64,000 nucleotides of DNA from JBGRQA01 sp041725895 (GTDB lineage Bacteria > Bacteroidota > Bacteroidia > Bacteroidales > Marinifilaceae): positions 62,001-126,000 of the forward strand of contig JBGRQA010000005.1 of NCBI GenBank assembly GCA_041725895.1. Direction: 5' to 3'. Positions 35,146 through 43,896 of this stretch are shown here, in pieces (position 1 is the stretch's first letter; each line of letters begins with the position of its first letter). The notes beneath the pieces are model-generated. The model was given only the letters and a program-made list of their open reading frames with translations, had not been told where the DNA came from and ran no database searches. The translations under genes were made by a program, and so were the position numbers.

Positions 35146-35169
35146 AAAACCCCGGAATCACTTCCGGGG
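35146..35169 (-). terminator. Intrinsic terminator after atpC
   Basis: On the minus strand CCCCGGAA pairs with TTCCGGGG around a 4-base loop (35150-35169), then TTTT. It lies 30 bases after the atpC stop. Confidence 0.85.
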
Positions 35170-35198
35170 CATTGAATATAGCTTGCAAATATAATTTA

Positions 35199-35441
35199 CT
35201 ATAAATTGTCGGCCAGTACGGTAATCACATTCTTCTTGAATTCCACAACTCCTCCCTTTACGGGAAAAAAAACTTCCTCTCCATCCGCTTTCAAAGCTTT
35301 AATCTGCCCTTCGTCAAGCGTAGAGATGATGGGTGCGTGATTCTTCAGAATTTCAAATGATCCCTTGCTTCCGGGTAGCTGAACAAGATCCACCTCTCCG
35401 GAAAACACATTTTTTTCGGGTGTTACAATTTCCAAACGCAT
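35199..35441 (-). CDS. atpC: F1 ATP synthase epsilon subunit, short form
   Basis: 80 residues starting MRLEIVTPEKNVFSGEVDLVQLPGSKGSFEILKNHAPIIS, the N-terminal beta-sandwich of epsilon. The C-terminal helical hairpin that inhibits rotation in E. coli is missing, as in many Bacteroidota. It follows atpD with 11 bases between stop and start, so the two are one transcript. The remaining atp genes are 12 kb away. Confidence 0.95.
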   Translation of the reverse strand: MRLEIVTPEKNVFSGEVDLVQLPGSKGSFEILKNHAPIISTLDEGQIKALKADGEEVFFPVKGGVVEFKKNVITVLADNL

Positions 35442-35452
35442 ACGCCAGGATT

Positions 35453-36964
35453 TTAGTTTTTAGCCTCAGCCATCATTTTCTCACCTTTTTCAATTGCCTG
35501 CTCGATGGTACCAACCAGGTTAAAGGCTGCTTCCGGATACTGATCCACTTCACCGTCCATAATCATGTTAAATCCTTTGATGGTATCCTCAATGGAAACC
35601 ATACAACCTGACAGTCCGGTAAATTGTTCCGCTACGTGGAAAGGTTGAGAAAGGAATCGCTGAACTCGACGGGCACGGTGTACCACCAATTTGTCATCTT
35701 CCGAAAGCTCTTCCATACCAAGAATCGCAATGATATCCTGAAGTTCCTTGTAACGTTGCAGCAACTCTTTCACACGCTGAGCACAGTTGTAGTGGGCATC
35801 TCCAACTACATCCGGAGTCAGAATTCGGGAAGTAGAGTTCAATGGATCCACCGCAGGATAAATACCCAACTCGGCAATCTTACGATCCAATACTGTTGTA
35901 GCATCCAGGTGAGAGAAAGTAGTTGCAGGCGCAGGGTCTGTCAAGTCATCCGCAGGCACATAAACCGCCTGTACCGAAGTAATAGATCCTCGCTTGGTTG
36001 AAGTAATACGCTCCTGCATAATTCCCATCTCAGTAGCTAGAGTTGGCTGGTAACCCACAGCAGAAGGCATACGTCCCAATAGTGCAGACACCTCTGAACC
36101 GGCCTGGGTGAAACGGAAGATATTATCCACGAAGAACAAAATATCACGTCCTCCGGATTTCTCATCCCCATCGCGCAAACTTTCAGCAACAGTCAAACCG
36201 GAAAGGGCTACACGAGCACGTGCTCCAGGTGGTTCGTTCATCTGACCAAACACCAGGGATACCTGCGACTTGTCAAGGGCATCCTTATCCACTTTAGATA
36301 GGTCCCAACCGCCTTTTTCCATATCCTTTTCGAATTCCTCACCGTAACGAATTACGCGGGATTCGATCATTTCTCGCAAAAGGTCGTTCCCTTCACGGGT
36401 ACGCTCCCCTACACCGGCAAAAACAGAAAGACCTTCCTGCCCGATGGCGATATTATTAATCAATTCCTGAATCAGTACAGTTTTTCCAACACCGGCACCT
36501 CCAAACAAACCAATCTTCCCTCCTTTTGCATAGGGCTCAATCAGGTCAATTACTTTGATCCCGGTAAAGAAAACCTCTGATTCGGTTTTTAACTCTTCAT
36601 ACTTAGGAGGTGTTCGGTGAATCGGATATCCTCCCTCTTTTTCAACGTCTCCAATTCCATCAATGGTATCACCGATCACATTAAGCAGGCGACCTTTGAT
36701 TTTCTCCCCAGCAGGCATTACGATAGAAGAACCTGTGGCTACCACATCCATTCCCCGACGCAAACCATCGGTGGAATCCATCGAAATGGCGCGGACCGTA
36801 TTTTCACCAATGTGCTGTTGGCACTCAACTACGAGTTTTTTACCATCTTCTCTGATAACCTCAAGAGCATCGTAAATGTTCGGAAGGACGCTGCCTTCCT
36901 GCTCGAAACTTACGTCAATCACAGGTCCGATCACCTGTACTATTTTGCCGATATTTTGTGACAT
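35453..36964 (-). CDS. atpD: F1 ATP synthase beta subunit
   Basis: Catalytic subunit of the ATP synthase, 503 residues. The Walker A motif is GGAGVGKTVL (about 154-163), with GERTREGNDL and the Walker B region DILFFVDNIFRFTQAGSEVSALLGRMPS in the centre. The C-terminal part contains an insertion-free ending HVAEQFTG. Length is slightly above the E. coli subunit (460) because of an insertion after the GNDLLREM block (DMEKGGWDLSKVDKDALDK region). It heads the atpD-atpC pair. Confidence 0.97.
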   Translation of the reverse strand: MSQNIGKIVQVIGPVIDVSFEQEGSVLPNIYDALEVIREDGKKLVVECQQHIGENTVRAISMDSTDGLRRGMDVVATGSSIVMPAGEKIKGRLLNVIGDTIDGIGDVEKEGGYPIHRTPPKYEELKTESEVFFTGIKVIDLIEPYAKGGKIGLFGGAGVGKTVLIQELINNIAIGQEGLSVFAGVGERTREGNDLLREMIESRVIRYGEEFEKDMEKGGWDLSKVDKDALDKSQVSLVFGQMNEPPGARARVALSGLTVAESLRDGDEKSGGRDILFFVDNIFRFTQAGSEVSALLGRMPSAVGYQPTLATEMGIMQERITSTKRGSITSVQAVYVPADDLTDPAPATTFSHLDATTVLDRKIAELGIYPAVDPLNSTSRILTPDVVGDAHYNCAQRVKELLQRYKELQDIIAILGMEELSEDDKLVVHRARRVQRFLSQPFHVAEQFTGLSGCMVSIEDTIKGFNMIMDGEVDQYPEAAFNLVGTIEQAIEKGEKMMAEAKN

Positions 36965-37183
36965 CTACTGTAAAGTTTTATTGGATAATTATCTCAAGTG
37001 TTGACAAATTTAACATTTTTAGCCAAAAAAGAGAACGTTATCCTGTTTTTATCCATCCCTGTTTGAGAAACTTATCCGGTAAACTGAATTGAACAGCTTT
37101 TCTCGTACTGCTTGCAAGGGCTCCATAAACCAAACGATCCAGTCACCCGGGAGTTGTTCCTTTTTTTTAAAATTGCCGAGAGT

Positions 37184-38158
37184 TTAATGGGTGCGGTTCA
37201 GCATGCGATCCACCAAATCACGCAGGACCTGCTTCCTCGAATCCTCAACCTTCACCTGATCCAGACAATCAATACTCCTGGCAATGTACCGGTCAATCAG
37301 TTCCTGTGACAGTTCTTTCACCTGCAACTGGTTGTAAATACCTTTTACAACCTTGATCTTTTCGTCCCGGTCGAATTCTTTGGCCTCCAATTGCTCCTTT
37401 AGTTGATCCAGAAGATCACCATTGGCCAATTCAAGTGCCTTTATTAAGAGGTAAGTTTTTTTATTAGCGACAATATCCCCGCCAATTTTCTTGCCAAATT
37501 CTTTTTCATTTCCATATACATCCAGCAAATCATCCTGTAATTGGAAGGCCATACCAAGATTTACACCAAACTGATACAAAAGATCAGCATCCCGGTCGCT
37601 GGCATCTCCCATCACAGCACCCATTTTCAAACTACCGCCTAACAGAACGGCAGTTTTCAGGCGGATCATCTCCAGATATTCCTCCACCGCAACATCGTCT
37701 CTGCTCTCAAATTCCATATCGTACTGCTGCCCTTCGCAAACCTCCAGTGCGGTTTGGTTGAATACATCCAGTACAGGCCGTAAATACCGTTCGTTGCAAC
37801 TAACAATATACTGATAGGCCTTAATGGACATAGCGTCTCCCGAGAGGATCGCTACATTGCTGTTCCACTTCTCATGAACAGTTGCACGATTTCTTCGCAT
37901 CGGTGCATTGTCCATTACATCGTCATGGAGCAATGTGAAATTATGAAAGATCTCAATGCCCAGTGCCGGCAGAATAACATCTTCCAGATTTTTGGAATAG
38001 AGATCCGCTCCCATTAATACCATAATAGGACGTATTCGTTTGCCACCTATGGCTAAAATATAGTCCATGGGCTCAAACAGACCTTCAGGAGCTACCACAA
38101 AATTCTGATCATCCAGTTTCTGTTGTACAATTTCCTGAAGTTCTTTAAAACTATGCAT
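37184..38158 (-). CDS. Polyprenyl (isoprenyl) diphosphate synthase
   Basis: 324 residues. The first aspartate-rich motif is LLHDDVMDNAPMRR (about 78-91) and the second LQDDLLDVYGN (about 210-220), with GKKIGGDI and ANKKTYL after it. These match trans-prenyl synthases making geranylgeranyl or longer chains. Length and residues just before the first motif (FHNFTLLHDD, bulky at positions -4/-5) suggest short or medium chains, but this is uncertain. The ATG at 38158 is used. It shares direction with the MMPL transporter upstream, 62 bases away. Confidence 0.9.
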   Translation of the reverse strand: MHSFKELQEIVQQKLDDQNFVVAPEGLFEPMDYILAIGGKRIRPIMVLMGADLYSKNLEDVILPALGIEIFHNFTLLHDDVMDNAPMRRNRATVHEKWNSNVAILSGDAMSIKAYQYIVSCNERYLRPVLDVFNQTALEVCEGQQYDMEFESRDDVAVEEYLEMIRLKTAVLLGGSLKMGAVMGDASDRDADLLYQFGVNLGMAFQLQDDLLDVYGNEKEFGKKIGGDIVANKKTYLLIKALELANGDLLDQLKEQLEAKEFDRDEKIKVVKGIYNQLQVKELSQELIDRYIARSIDCLDQVKVEDSRKQVLRDLVDRMLNRTH

Positions 38159-38220
38159 AGTCAAAAAATTTGAGTTGATTTTACCGTAGTAGGTTTATGG
38201 CCTACTAAAGTAATAAAAAA

Positions 38221-40635
38221 TTACAACCCTACTTTCTCAACTTCATCCTTCTTGTCTATATTAACAATTTTTAAGGCATCCAGGTCAATATCCTCTTCCT
38301 CGTCAAAGATTTGCAACAAAGGCTCCTTAAAGGATCGGTTGGTGATCAGTTTTTCGAGGGTAAGCAACAAGGACGGTAGTAACACTAAATTGGACAGCAT
38401 AGCCGATAGTAGCGTAATCGAAACCAAAATTCCGAGAGACACGGTACCACCAAAATCAGACAAGCCAAAAATAGCAAAGCCAAAGAACAGAATAATGGAA
38501 GTATACATCATGCTTTGTCCGGTTTCGCGAAGGGCCAATACTACCGAGGATCGAATGCTCCAGCTTGTAGCAGTCAACTCCTGGCGATACTTCGCCAAAT
38601 AGTGGATGGTATCGTCCACCGAAATACCGAAAGCAATACTAAATACCAGAATAGTTGAGGCTTTGATCGGAATACCAAAATACCCCATCAAAGCGGCCGT
38701 AACGATCAAAGGAATAAGATTGGGAACCAGGGCTACCAATACCATCCGTTTGGAGGAGAACATCCAGGCCATAAAGGTGGCAATCAGAAAAATCGCCAGA
38801 AGCAAACTCACAAACAGGTTCTTGATCAGGTATTGGGTTCCTTTAAAAAATACGATGCTGGATCCGGTCACCTTAACATCGTAACGCTTGGAAGGGAAAA
38901 TAGAAGCCACTTGGTCCAAAACCCGTTGCTCCATTTCTTCCATTCGTGTGGTTCCGATGTCCTGCATTCTGAAACTCATGCGAGCCACCTGCCTGGTTGA
39001 ATCCATAAAAGAATCAAACAAGTTGGCATCGCTATTGCCTTTGGATGCATAGGAAAGAATCACATTCTTTACCTGGTTGCTGGGCAGCTTATAGTATTTC
39101 TCCTTTCCATTGTAAAAGGCCTGGGTTGCAAATTTTGCAGCCTCTACGATCGAAATAGAGGGAGAAATCTCTGGGTAACTCTTCAGGGAATCATTCAAAC
39201 GATTCAAGCGCTTCAGGGTAGAGAGATTCAACACTCCCCCCTTCTTTTTGGTATCCACCATCACCTCCAGCGGCATCAGCCCATCAAAGTTCTTCTCGAA
39301 GAACTTCAGATCCATAAAGATAGGATTGTCATGAGGCAGGTCGTCTACCATGTAACCGGTACTTTTTATTTGGGAAATCCCCAGAAAACCAGCCACAACA
39401 AGAAACCCTGTTACAATATATACTTTGGTTCTGTGATTCAGTACTATTCGCTCCAAATGGCCTACAAACCAGGTTACAAACTTATTCTCAAGATGTTTGG
39501 TTGCTTTTGCATCAGGTGGAGCCAAAAAGCTAAAAATAATCGGAATCAGAAGAAGGGAAAGCAGAAAAACAACCATGATATTTAAAGCCGCAACCAATCC
39601 GAATTCCTTCAAAATTTGACTGGAAGTAACAATAAATGTGGCAAAACCGGATGCGGTTGTCAGGTTGGTCAAAAAGGTTGCATTCCCAATTTTGGAAACC
39701 ACACGCTGCAGGGCTTTAATTTTATTCCGGTGAAGCATGTATTCCGCATGGTACTTGTTGATGAGAAATACCGAATTGGGAATCCCAATTACCACCAAAA
39801 GAGGCGGAAGCATTGCGGTTAGCAGAGTGATTTTGTACCCCAGAATCCCCATGGATCCTACGGCCCAGATAACACTTAAGCCCACCACGAGCATACAGAA
39901 AAACACCACTTTAAAAGAGCGGAAGAACATGAACAATATAACGGCGGTAACCAAAAGAGAAAGAAGAATAAACATGTTCATCTCCTTCTTGATCATCTGG
40001 GCAGTAACCACTCGAATGTAGGGAAGTCCGGAATACCGCATCTCTACCTTGTGCTTCTGGCTAAAGGCATCGGTAATCTCGCGAACCTTCTTCACCATGG
40101 GCTCCCGGGCCTTGGAGTTGATGATTTTGGAATTCACCGTAATGGCCATCAAATAGGTATGGGTTTCCTTGTTGATCAGGCTTCCCTGGTAGAAAGGCAG
40201 GGATTCCGCTATTTGAGCCAGGCTGTCAAGCTGGTGCTGACTGGTAAGATGTTTGGGAAAAATGGATTTCACCTCAAATTTCCTGTCTTTCTTGTTCTTT
40301 TCCAGGTTAAAGGTATGAGCAATGGATACCAGAGCATCAATCCCATCCAGGGACTTCAGACTGTCGCCCATAGCAATCCAGTCGTTGAATTTATCCAACT
40401 GGTAAAACTCCTTATCCTGAAGGGCAAAGAACATGACATTCCCTTCCTGACCAAAAGTTTCCTGAAAGTTGCTGTAATCTATCGACGCAGAATCATCTTC
40501 CGGCAACAGGGCGGCATACTGATAAGACATCTCCACATACTGGGCTTTATAAGCCATAAAAGCAGTAACTGCACCCACCACAAAAATCAGCATCAAGCGG
40601 TTTCTAAGAATAAGTCCGGCAATTCTGGTCCACAT
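38221..40635 (-). CDS. MMPL/RND-type membrane transporter
   Basis: 804 residues with the duplicated RND layout: one helix near residue 10, a large periplasmic loop, five helices (about 215-370), a second set starting with a helix near 395, another loop, and five final helices (about 620-770). The second half contains the ISVDDTIHYLAKYR motif with paired Asp that carry protons. It resembles hydrophobe/amphiphile exporters of the HpnN/MMPL type, some of which move lipids or hopanoids. The neighbour is an isoprenoid synthase, so a lipid substrate is possible. I start at the ATG at 40635 (MWTRIAGLI); an upstream ATG would add 27 residues. Confidence 0.85.
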   Translation of the reverse strand: MWTRIAGLILRNRLMLIFVVGAVTAFMAYKAQYVEMSYQYAALLPEDDSASIDYSNFQETFGQEGNVMFFALQDKEFYQLDKFNDWIAMGDSLKSLDGIDALVSIAHTFNLEKNKKDRKFEVKSIFPKHLTSQHQLDSLAQIAESLPFYQGSLINKETHTYLMAITVNSKIINSKAREPMVKKVREITDAFSQKHKVEMRYSGLPYIRVVTAQMIKKEMNMFILLSLLVTAVILFMFFRSFKVVFFCMLVVGLSVIWAVGSMGILGYKITLLTAMLPPLLVVIGIPNSVFLINKYHAEYMLHRNKIKALQRVVSKIGNATFLTNLTTASGFATFIVTSSQILKEFGLVAALNIMVVFLLSLLLIPIIFSFLAPPDAKATKHLENKFVTWFVGHLERIVLNHRTKVYIVTGFLVVAGFLGISQIKSTGYMVDDLPHDNPIFMDLKFFEKNFDGLMPLEVMVDTKKKGGVLNLSTLKRLNRLNDSLKSYPEISPSISIVEAAKFATQAFYNGKEKYYKLPSNQVKNVILSYASKGNSDANLFDSFMDSTRQVARMSFRMQDIGTTRMEEMEQRVLDQVASIFPSKRYDVKVTGSSIVFFKGTQYLIKNLFVSLLLAIFLIATFMAWMFSSKRMVLVALVPNLIPLIVTAALMGYFGIPIKASTILVFSIAFGISVDDTIHYLAKYRQELTATSWSIRSSVVLALRETGQSMMYTSIILFFGFAIFGLSDFGGTVSLGILVSITLLSAMLSNLVLLPSLLLTLEKLITNRSFKEPLLQIFDEEEDIDLDALKIVNIDKKDEVEKVGL

Positions 40636-41027
40636 ATTAATTTCCTCGGTATTTAATGAATCAATTGATTTTAAAAAGACTTCGGGCGAAAATACGACTA
40701 ATCTACTATTTTTCAAAGGTGGTGGATTGGGGCAATATCCTCTGAAATCCTGAAAATAAATCGATGATTAAAATTAGGGAAAAAGCATCAAATTATTTGT
40801 GTTTCTGCACTTTATTTAATTGGTTTGCAGAAGATATTGATCAAATACGGGCTGGTTTTGAGGAAAACCTCCCGAACTTCGTCCTCCTCCTCCCCTTTTA
40901 GCATCGCAAACCTAGAGCACTGAAATCCAACCCGTCATCTCCCGAAGCCCTTACTGTTAAATTTTCCTAAATCCTGTGTTAATAAATCGTAACCCAAAGA
41001 ACCAATTAATCTTTAAAAAACACTGAA

Positions 41028-41043
41028 TTAACCTTAAATTAAC
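41028..41043 (+). promoter_or_regulatory. Direct TTAAC pair with 11-bp spacing, possible Pho box
   Basis: TTAAC at 41028-41032 and at 41039-41043, exactly 11 bp apart, 33 bases upstream of the -7 element. PhoB-type regulators bind 11-bp direct repeats and the downstream gene is a phosphate cotransporter, so phosphate control is plausible but untested. The rest of the gap 40636-41027 shows nothing I can name. Confidence 0.4.
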
Positions 41044-41075
41044 ATTGGAATGCATGTTCGTCTGAATTATTCTCC

Positions 41076-41083
41076 TATTTTTG
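41076..41083 (+). promoter_or_regulatory. -7 promoter element of the Na/Pi cotransporter gene
   Basis: TATTTTTG is a full match to TAnnTTTG, 54 bases before the ATG. The -33 element is weak (TTC at about the right distance), which fits an activated promoter. Confidence 0.55.
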
Positions 41084-41137
41084 CGCCACCCAAGAATTAT
41101 ACTAATTGATTGAAAAACAAATAAATTTAGACTGATT

Positions 41138-42817
41138 ATGAATTATGGTTTGCCGGAGTTCCTGAAACTCATCGGCTCTTTGGGCTTGTTCCTGTATGGA
41201 ATGAAATTGATGAGTGAAGCCTTGCAAAAGGTAGCTGGCGATAAAATGCGTGCCATTTTAGCTGCTATGACCTCTAACCGAGTAAAAGGGGTATTCACAG
41301 GTATCTTAATTACCGCTCTTATTCAATCCTCGTCTGCAACAACCGTAATGGTGGTAAGCTTTGTAAATGCCGGCTTGCTTTCACTGGTTGAATCGGTAGG
41401 GGTAATTATGGGAGCCAATATTGGTACCACCGTTACCGCCTGGTTGATTTCCATTCTGGGCTTTAAGGTGAGTATGAGTGCAATTTCCCTGCCTCTGATT
41501 GGTTTGGGACTGCCTTTCCTCTTCTCGCAAAACAGGAACAAAAAGAATTGGGGCGAACTGATCATGGGATTCGCATTGCTGTTTATCGGCCTGCAGTTTC
41601 TGAAAACTTCGATGCCCGACATCAAGCAGAATCCTGAAATTCTGAACTTTTTGACCAACTATACCGACATGGGCTACGGTTCCATCCTGATGTTTATGGC
41701 CATCGGAACCCTGTTGACCATTCTGATTCAGTCCTCTTCGGCAACCATGGCACTTACCCTGGTAATGTGTAACAGTGGGTGGATCAACTTTGAAATGGCC
41801 GCCGCAATGGTATTGGGTGAAAACATCGGAACCACCATTACAGCCAACCTTGCTGCAATGGTAGCCAACACTTCTGCACGAAGAGCAGCCCGTGCCCACC
41901 TAATCTTTAATACTTTTGGGGTGGTCTGGATGCTTTGCGTATTCCCATTCTTTTTGAAGGGGGTAGCCTGGCTGGCAGGTGGAGATCCCTTTAACAATGT
42001 GGGGGATGTACCGGTTGCCTTGTCGATGTTCCATACCGTATTCAACATTATGAACGTTGTCGTCCTGATCTGGTTCGCCAAATCCATTGTAAAAGTTGTA
42101 ACCCGACTGGTACCTACCAAAGAAGACGAGGAGGAGGAATTCAAACTGCAGCACATCAAAATTGGCATGTTGTCTACTCCTGAGGCTTCCCTGTTCCAGG
42201 CCAAACAGGAAATCGGATTGTATGCCAAGCATACCAAAAAGATGTTTGGCTACGTAAAGCAAGCCTTTAACGAAACCAACGACAAAAGCTTTAACAAGCT
42301 GTTCGAGAAGATTGATAAACTGGAGGACGAAAGCGATGATATGGAGATTGAAATTGCCAACTACCTGACCAAGGTATCGGAAACCCGATTGAGCCCTGTC
42401 AACTCCAAGCGAGTTCGTGCTTTCTTTAAAATGGTGAGCGACATCGAAAGTGTTGGTGATTCCATCCTGAACATTGCCAAAGCTCTTAAACGTAAGAGAG
42501 AGCAGAAGGCATGGTTCCCACAGGAGGTTCGCGACAACCTGAATAAGATGTTCGAATTAGTGGACGAGGCCCTGCTGATGATGTACGAGAATTCGGCAAA
42601 AGATTTCGAAGAGGTGCACCTGAAGAAAGCCAACGAAATTGAGAAGAAAATCAACGATTACAGAACCGAATTGAAACTGGATCACCTGAACAACGTTGAG
42701 GAACAAAAATACAAATACCAGGCGGGGATCATCTATACCGATATCTTCTCTGAGTGTGAAAAAATGGGCGACTACAGTATTAACGTTACGGAAGCCCTTG
42801 TGGAGATTAAAGCTTAA
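41138..42817 (+). CDS. Na/Pi cotransporter family protein with PhoU-like domain
   Basis: 559 residues. The membrane half holds two inverted repeats, each with the QSSS signature: LIQSSSATTVMVVSF (about 62-76) and LIQSSSATMALTLVM (about 197-211). These are hallmarks of type II sodium/phosphate cotransporters. The C-terminal 200 residues are helical and PhoU-like (MFGYVKQAFNETN, then FFKMVSDIESVGDSILNIA and SECEKMGDYSINVTEAL). The ATG at 41138 starts MNYGLPEFLKLIGSLGLFLYG. Single gene with promoter and terminator. Confidence 0.93.
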   Translation: MNYGLPEFLKLIGSLGLFLYGMKLMSEALQKVAGDKMRAILAAMTSNRVKGVFTGILITALIQSSSATTVMVVSFVNAGLLSLVESVGVIMGANIGTTVTAWLISILGFKVSMSAISLPLIGLGLPFLFSQNRNKKNWGELIMGFALLFIGLQFLKTSMPDIKQNPEILNFLTNYTDMGYGSILMFMAIGTLLTILIQSSSATMALTLVMCNSGWINFEMAAAMVLGENIGTTITANLAAMVANTSARRAARAHLIFNTFGVVWMLCVFPFFLKGVAWLAGGDPFNNVGDVPVALSMFHTVFNIMNVVVLIWFAKSIVKVVTRLVPTKEDEEEEFKLQHIKIGMLSTPEASLFQAKQEIGLYAKHTKKMFGYVKQAFNETNDKSFNKLFEKIDKLEDESDDMEIEIANYLTKVSETRLSPVNSKRVRAFFKMVSDIESVGDSILNIAKALKRKREQKAWFPQEVRDNLNKMFELVDEALLMMYENSAKDFEEVHLKKANEIEKKINDYRTELKLDHLNNVEEQKYKYQAGIIYTDIFSECEKMGDYSINVTEALVEIKA

Positions 42818-42840
42818 TTCGCAAGGCCACAATTGAATTG

Positions 42841-42870
42841 ATCCCCGGCAGGTTTTCTGCCGGGGATTTT
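42841..42870 (+). terminator. Intrinsic terminator
   Basis: ATCCCCGGCAG (42841-42851) pairs with CTGCCGGGGAT (42857-42867) around GTTTT, followed by TTTC. It ends the cotransporter gene. Confidence 0.92.
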
Positions 42871-43151
42871 CTATTTCCGAAAGCTTGATTTTTCAACATG
42901 TCAAAGAGCCTGGGGGGGGCCTGGGTTCTGGTTTCGGCCAACAATTTGGGTGAGAGTCCCCCCCTGCCCTCACACCCCTGCTTCTACTATACAATAATTC
43001 TTACTAACTTTTTGTTTTTAATTAACTTTGCTAACATCCTGTAAAATAGAACCAGTCCTGTTTTTTCAGACGCCTTTGTTTAAATATGGTGCTCCTAAAT
43101 ATCTGCCTCCCCTGCAAACCCTTACAGAGTGCGGGAGCCCTCCAATTTCAC
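42871..43151. other. Intergenic region with G8 and C7 tracts
   Basis: No gene is supported. A run of eight G (42912-42919) and a run of seven C (42958-42964) could pair across 38 bases. TAACTTTG (43023-43030) matches the -7 consensus but lacks a TTG at the right distance. The base run GCGGGAGC at 43131 sits one period before the array that follows and may be a decayed first box. Confidence 0.45.
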
Positions 43152-43466
43152 ACGGTCGTAGAATTAATCTATTCGCCCGTGGAAGTAAAAAAATCGGGCA
43201 TGACGAAAAAAAATACGGGAGTGGGAACTGAAAAACCGGCCGCATTTTTTAAAAAATAGCGCGTGGGAAAAAAAACTACGGCCGTATACTCCCAATTATG
43301 AGCCGTAGAAATGATTCATACGACCGTGGTTTTAAAATTATGAGCCGCTTTTTTCATTTCTACGAACGTATGACGACTAAAAACTGCCGTGGAAATAATT
43401 TCTACGGCCGAGGAAAAAAAATCTACGACCGTAGAATGCGGTGTCTCGACTGTTAAATAGAAATTT
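43152..43466. repeat. Array of 15 ACGRCCGT-type boxes at exactly 21 bp
   Basis: Boxes start at 43152 and every 21 bases up to 43446, with no insertion or deletion. Best copies are ACGGCCGT (43278), ACGACCGT (43320, 43425), ACGGTCGT (43152) and ACGGCCGA (43404); weaker ones keep CCGT or CGT (for example TGAGCCGT at 43299, TAGCGCGT at 43257). Several are followed by GG or AG and then a run of A, so GC-rich palindromes alternate with A tracts in phase with two DNA turns. It lies 330-745 bases upstream of the gene at 43897. No reading frame is maintained through it. Confidence 0.9.
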
Positions 43467-43896
43467 TCGGCAAAATATTTAACCGTTACAAACGATTATT
43501 TCATTTCAATACTAAACTTAATTTCGCATATTAACGGCGATTTGAATTGGGAAACCTTAAAATTCCACCACCTACGCCTACATACACTATCCTGCTCCCG
43601 ATCAACTCATTACCTCAAAACAATATCGGAAAAAACACAAACTTTTTTTGGTTTAAATTAAAAAAATTGGCGTAACTTCATTAAACATCATCCAATCGGA
43701 TGTTGCTACAATCAACCCGGGATTGAGGACGTACCATTTGCTTTTGTAAAATGGTACAACAAACACACCAAAGCCGTAGGAAATTAATTCCAACGGTGGG
43801 TAGCTCTGATTACCTGACGAAGGCTTTGCGCTTGTGCAGGGGCTTCGGAACAGGATACGAATGCACTTTTTAACTGAAACTCAAAAATTATTTCAC
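43467..43896 (+). other. Structured 5' region of the gene at 43897
   Basis: After a candidate promoter at 43647-43680 the remaining 210 bases contain several pairings: CATCC/GGATG near 43688-43702, GTACCATTT (43731-43739) with AAATGGTAC (43749-43757), and CAAAGCC (43769-43775) with GGCTTTG (43823-43829). This suggests a folded mRNA leader or a small RNA. I could not match a known class. Confidence 0.5.
43647..43680 (+). promoter_or_regulatory. Candidate promoter
   Basis: TTTG (43647-43650) and, 22 bases later, TAACTTCA (43673-43680), two mismatches to TAnnTTTG. Start would be near 43687. Confidence 0.35.

Noticed and set aside
43028..43231. 67-codon plus-strand frame entering the phased array
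   Set aside because: Ends inside the repeat array, has no start context and no recognisable features.
43152..43466. CRISPR or integron attachment array
   Set aside because: Boxes are 8 bp with 13-bp spacers, far too short for CRISPR, and no integrase or gene cassettes are present.
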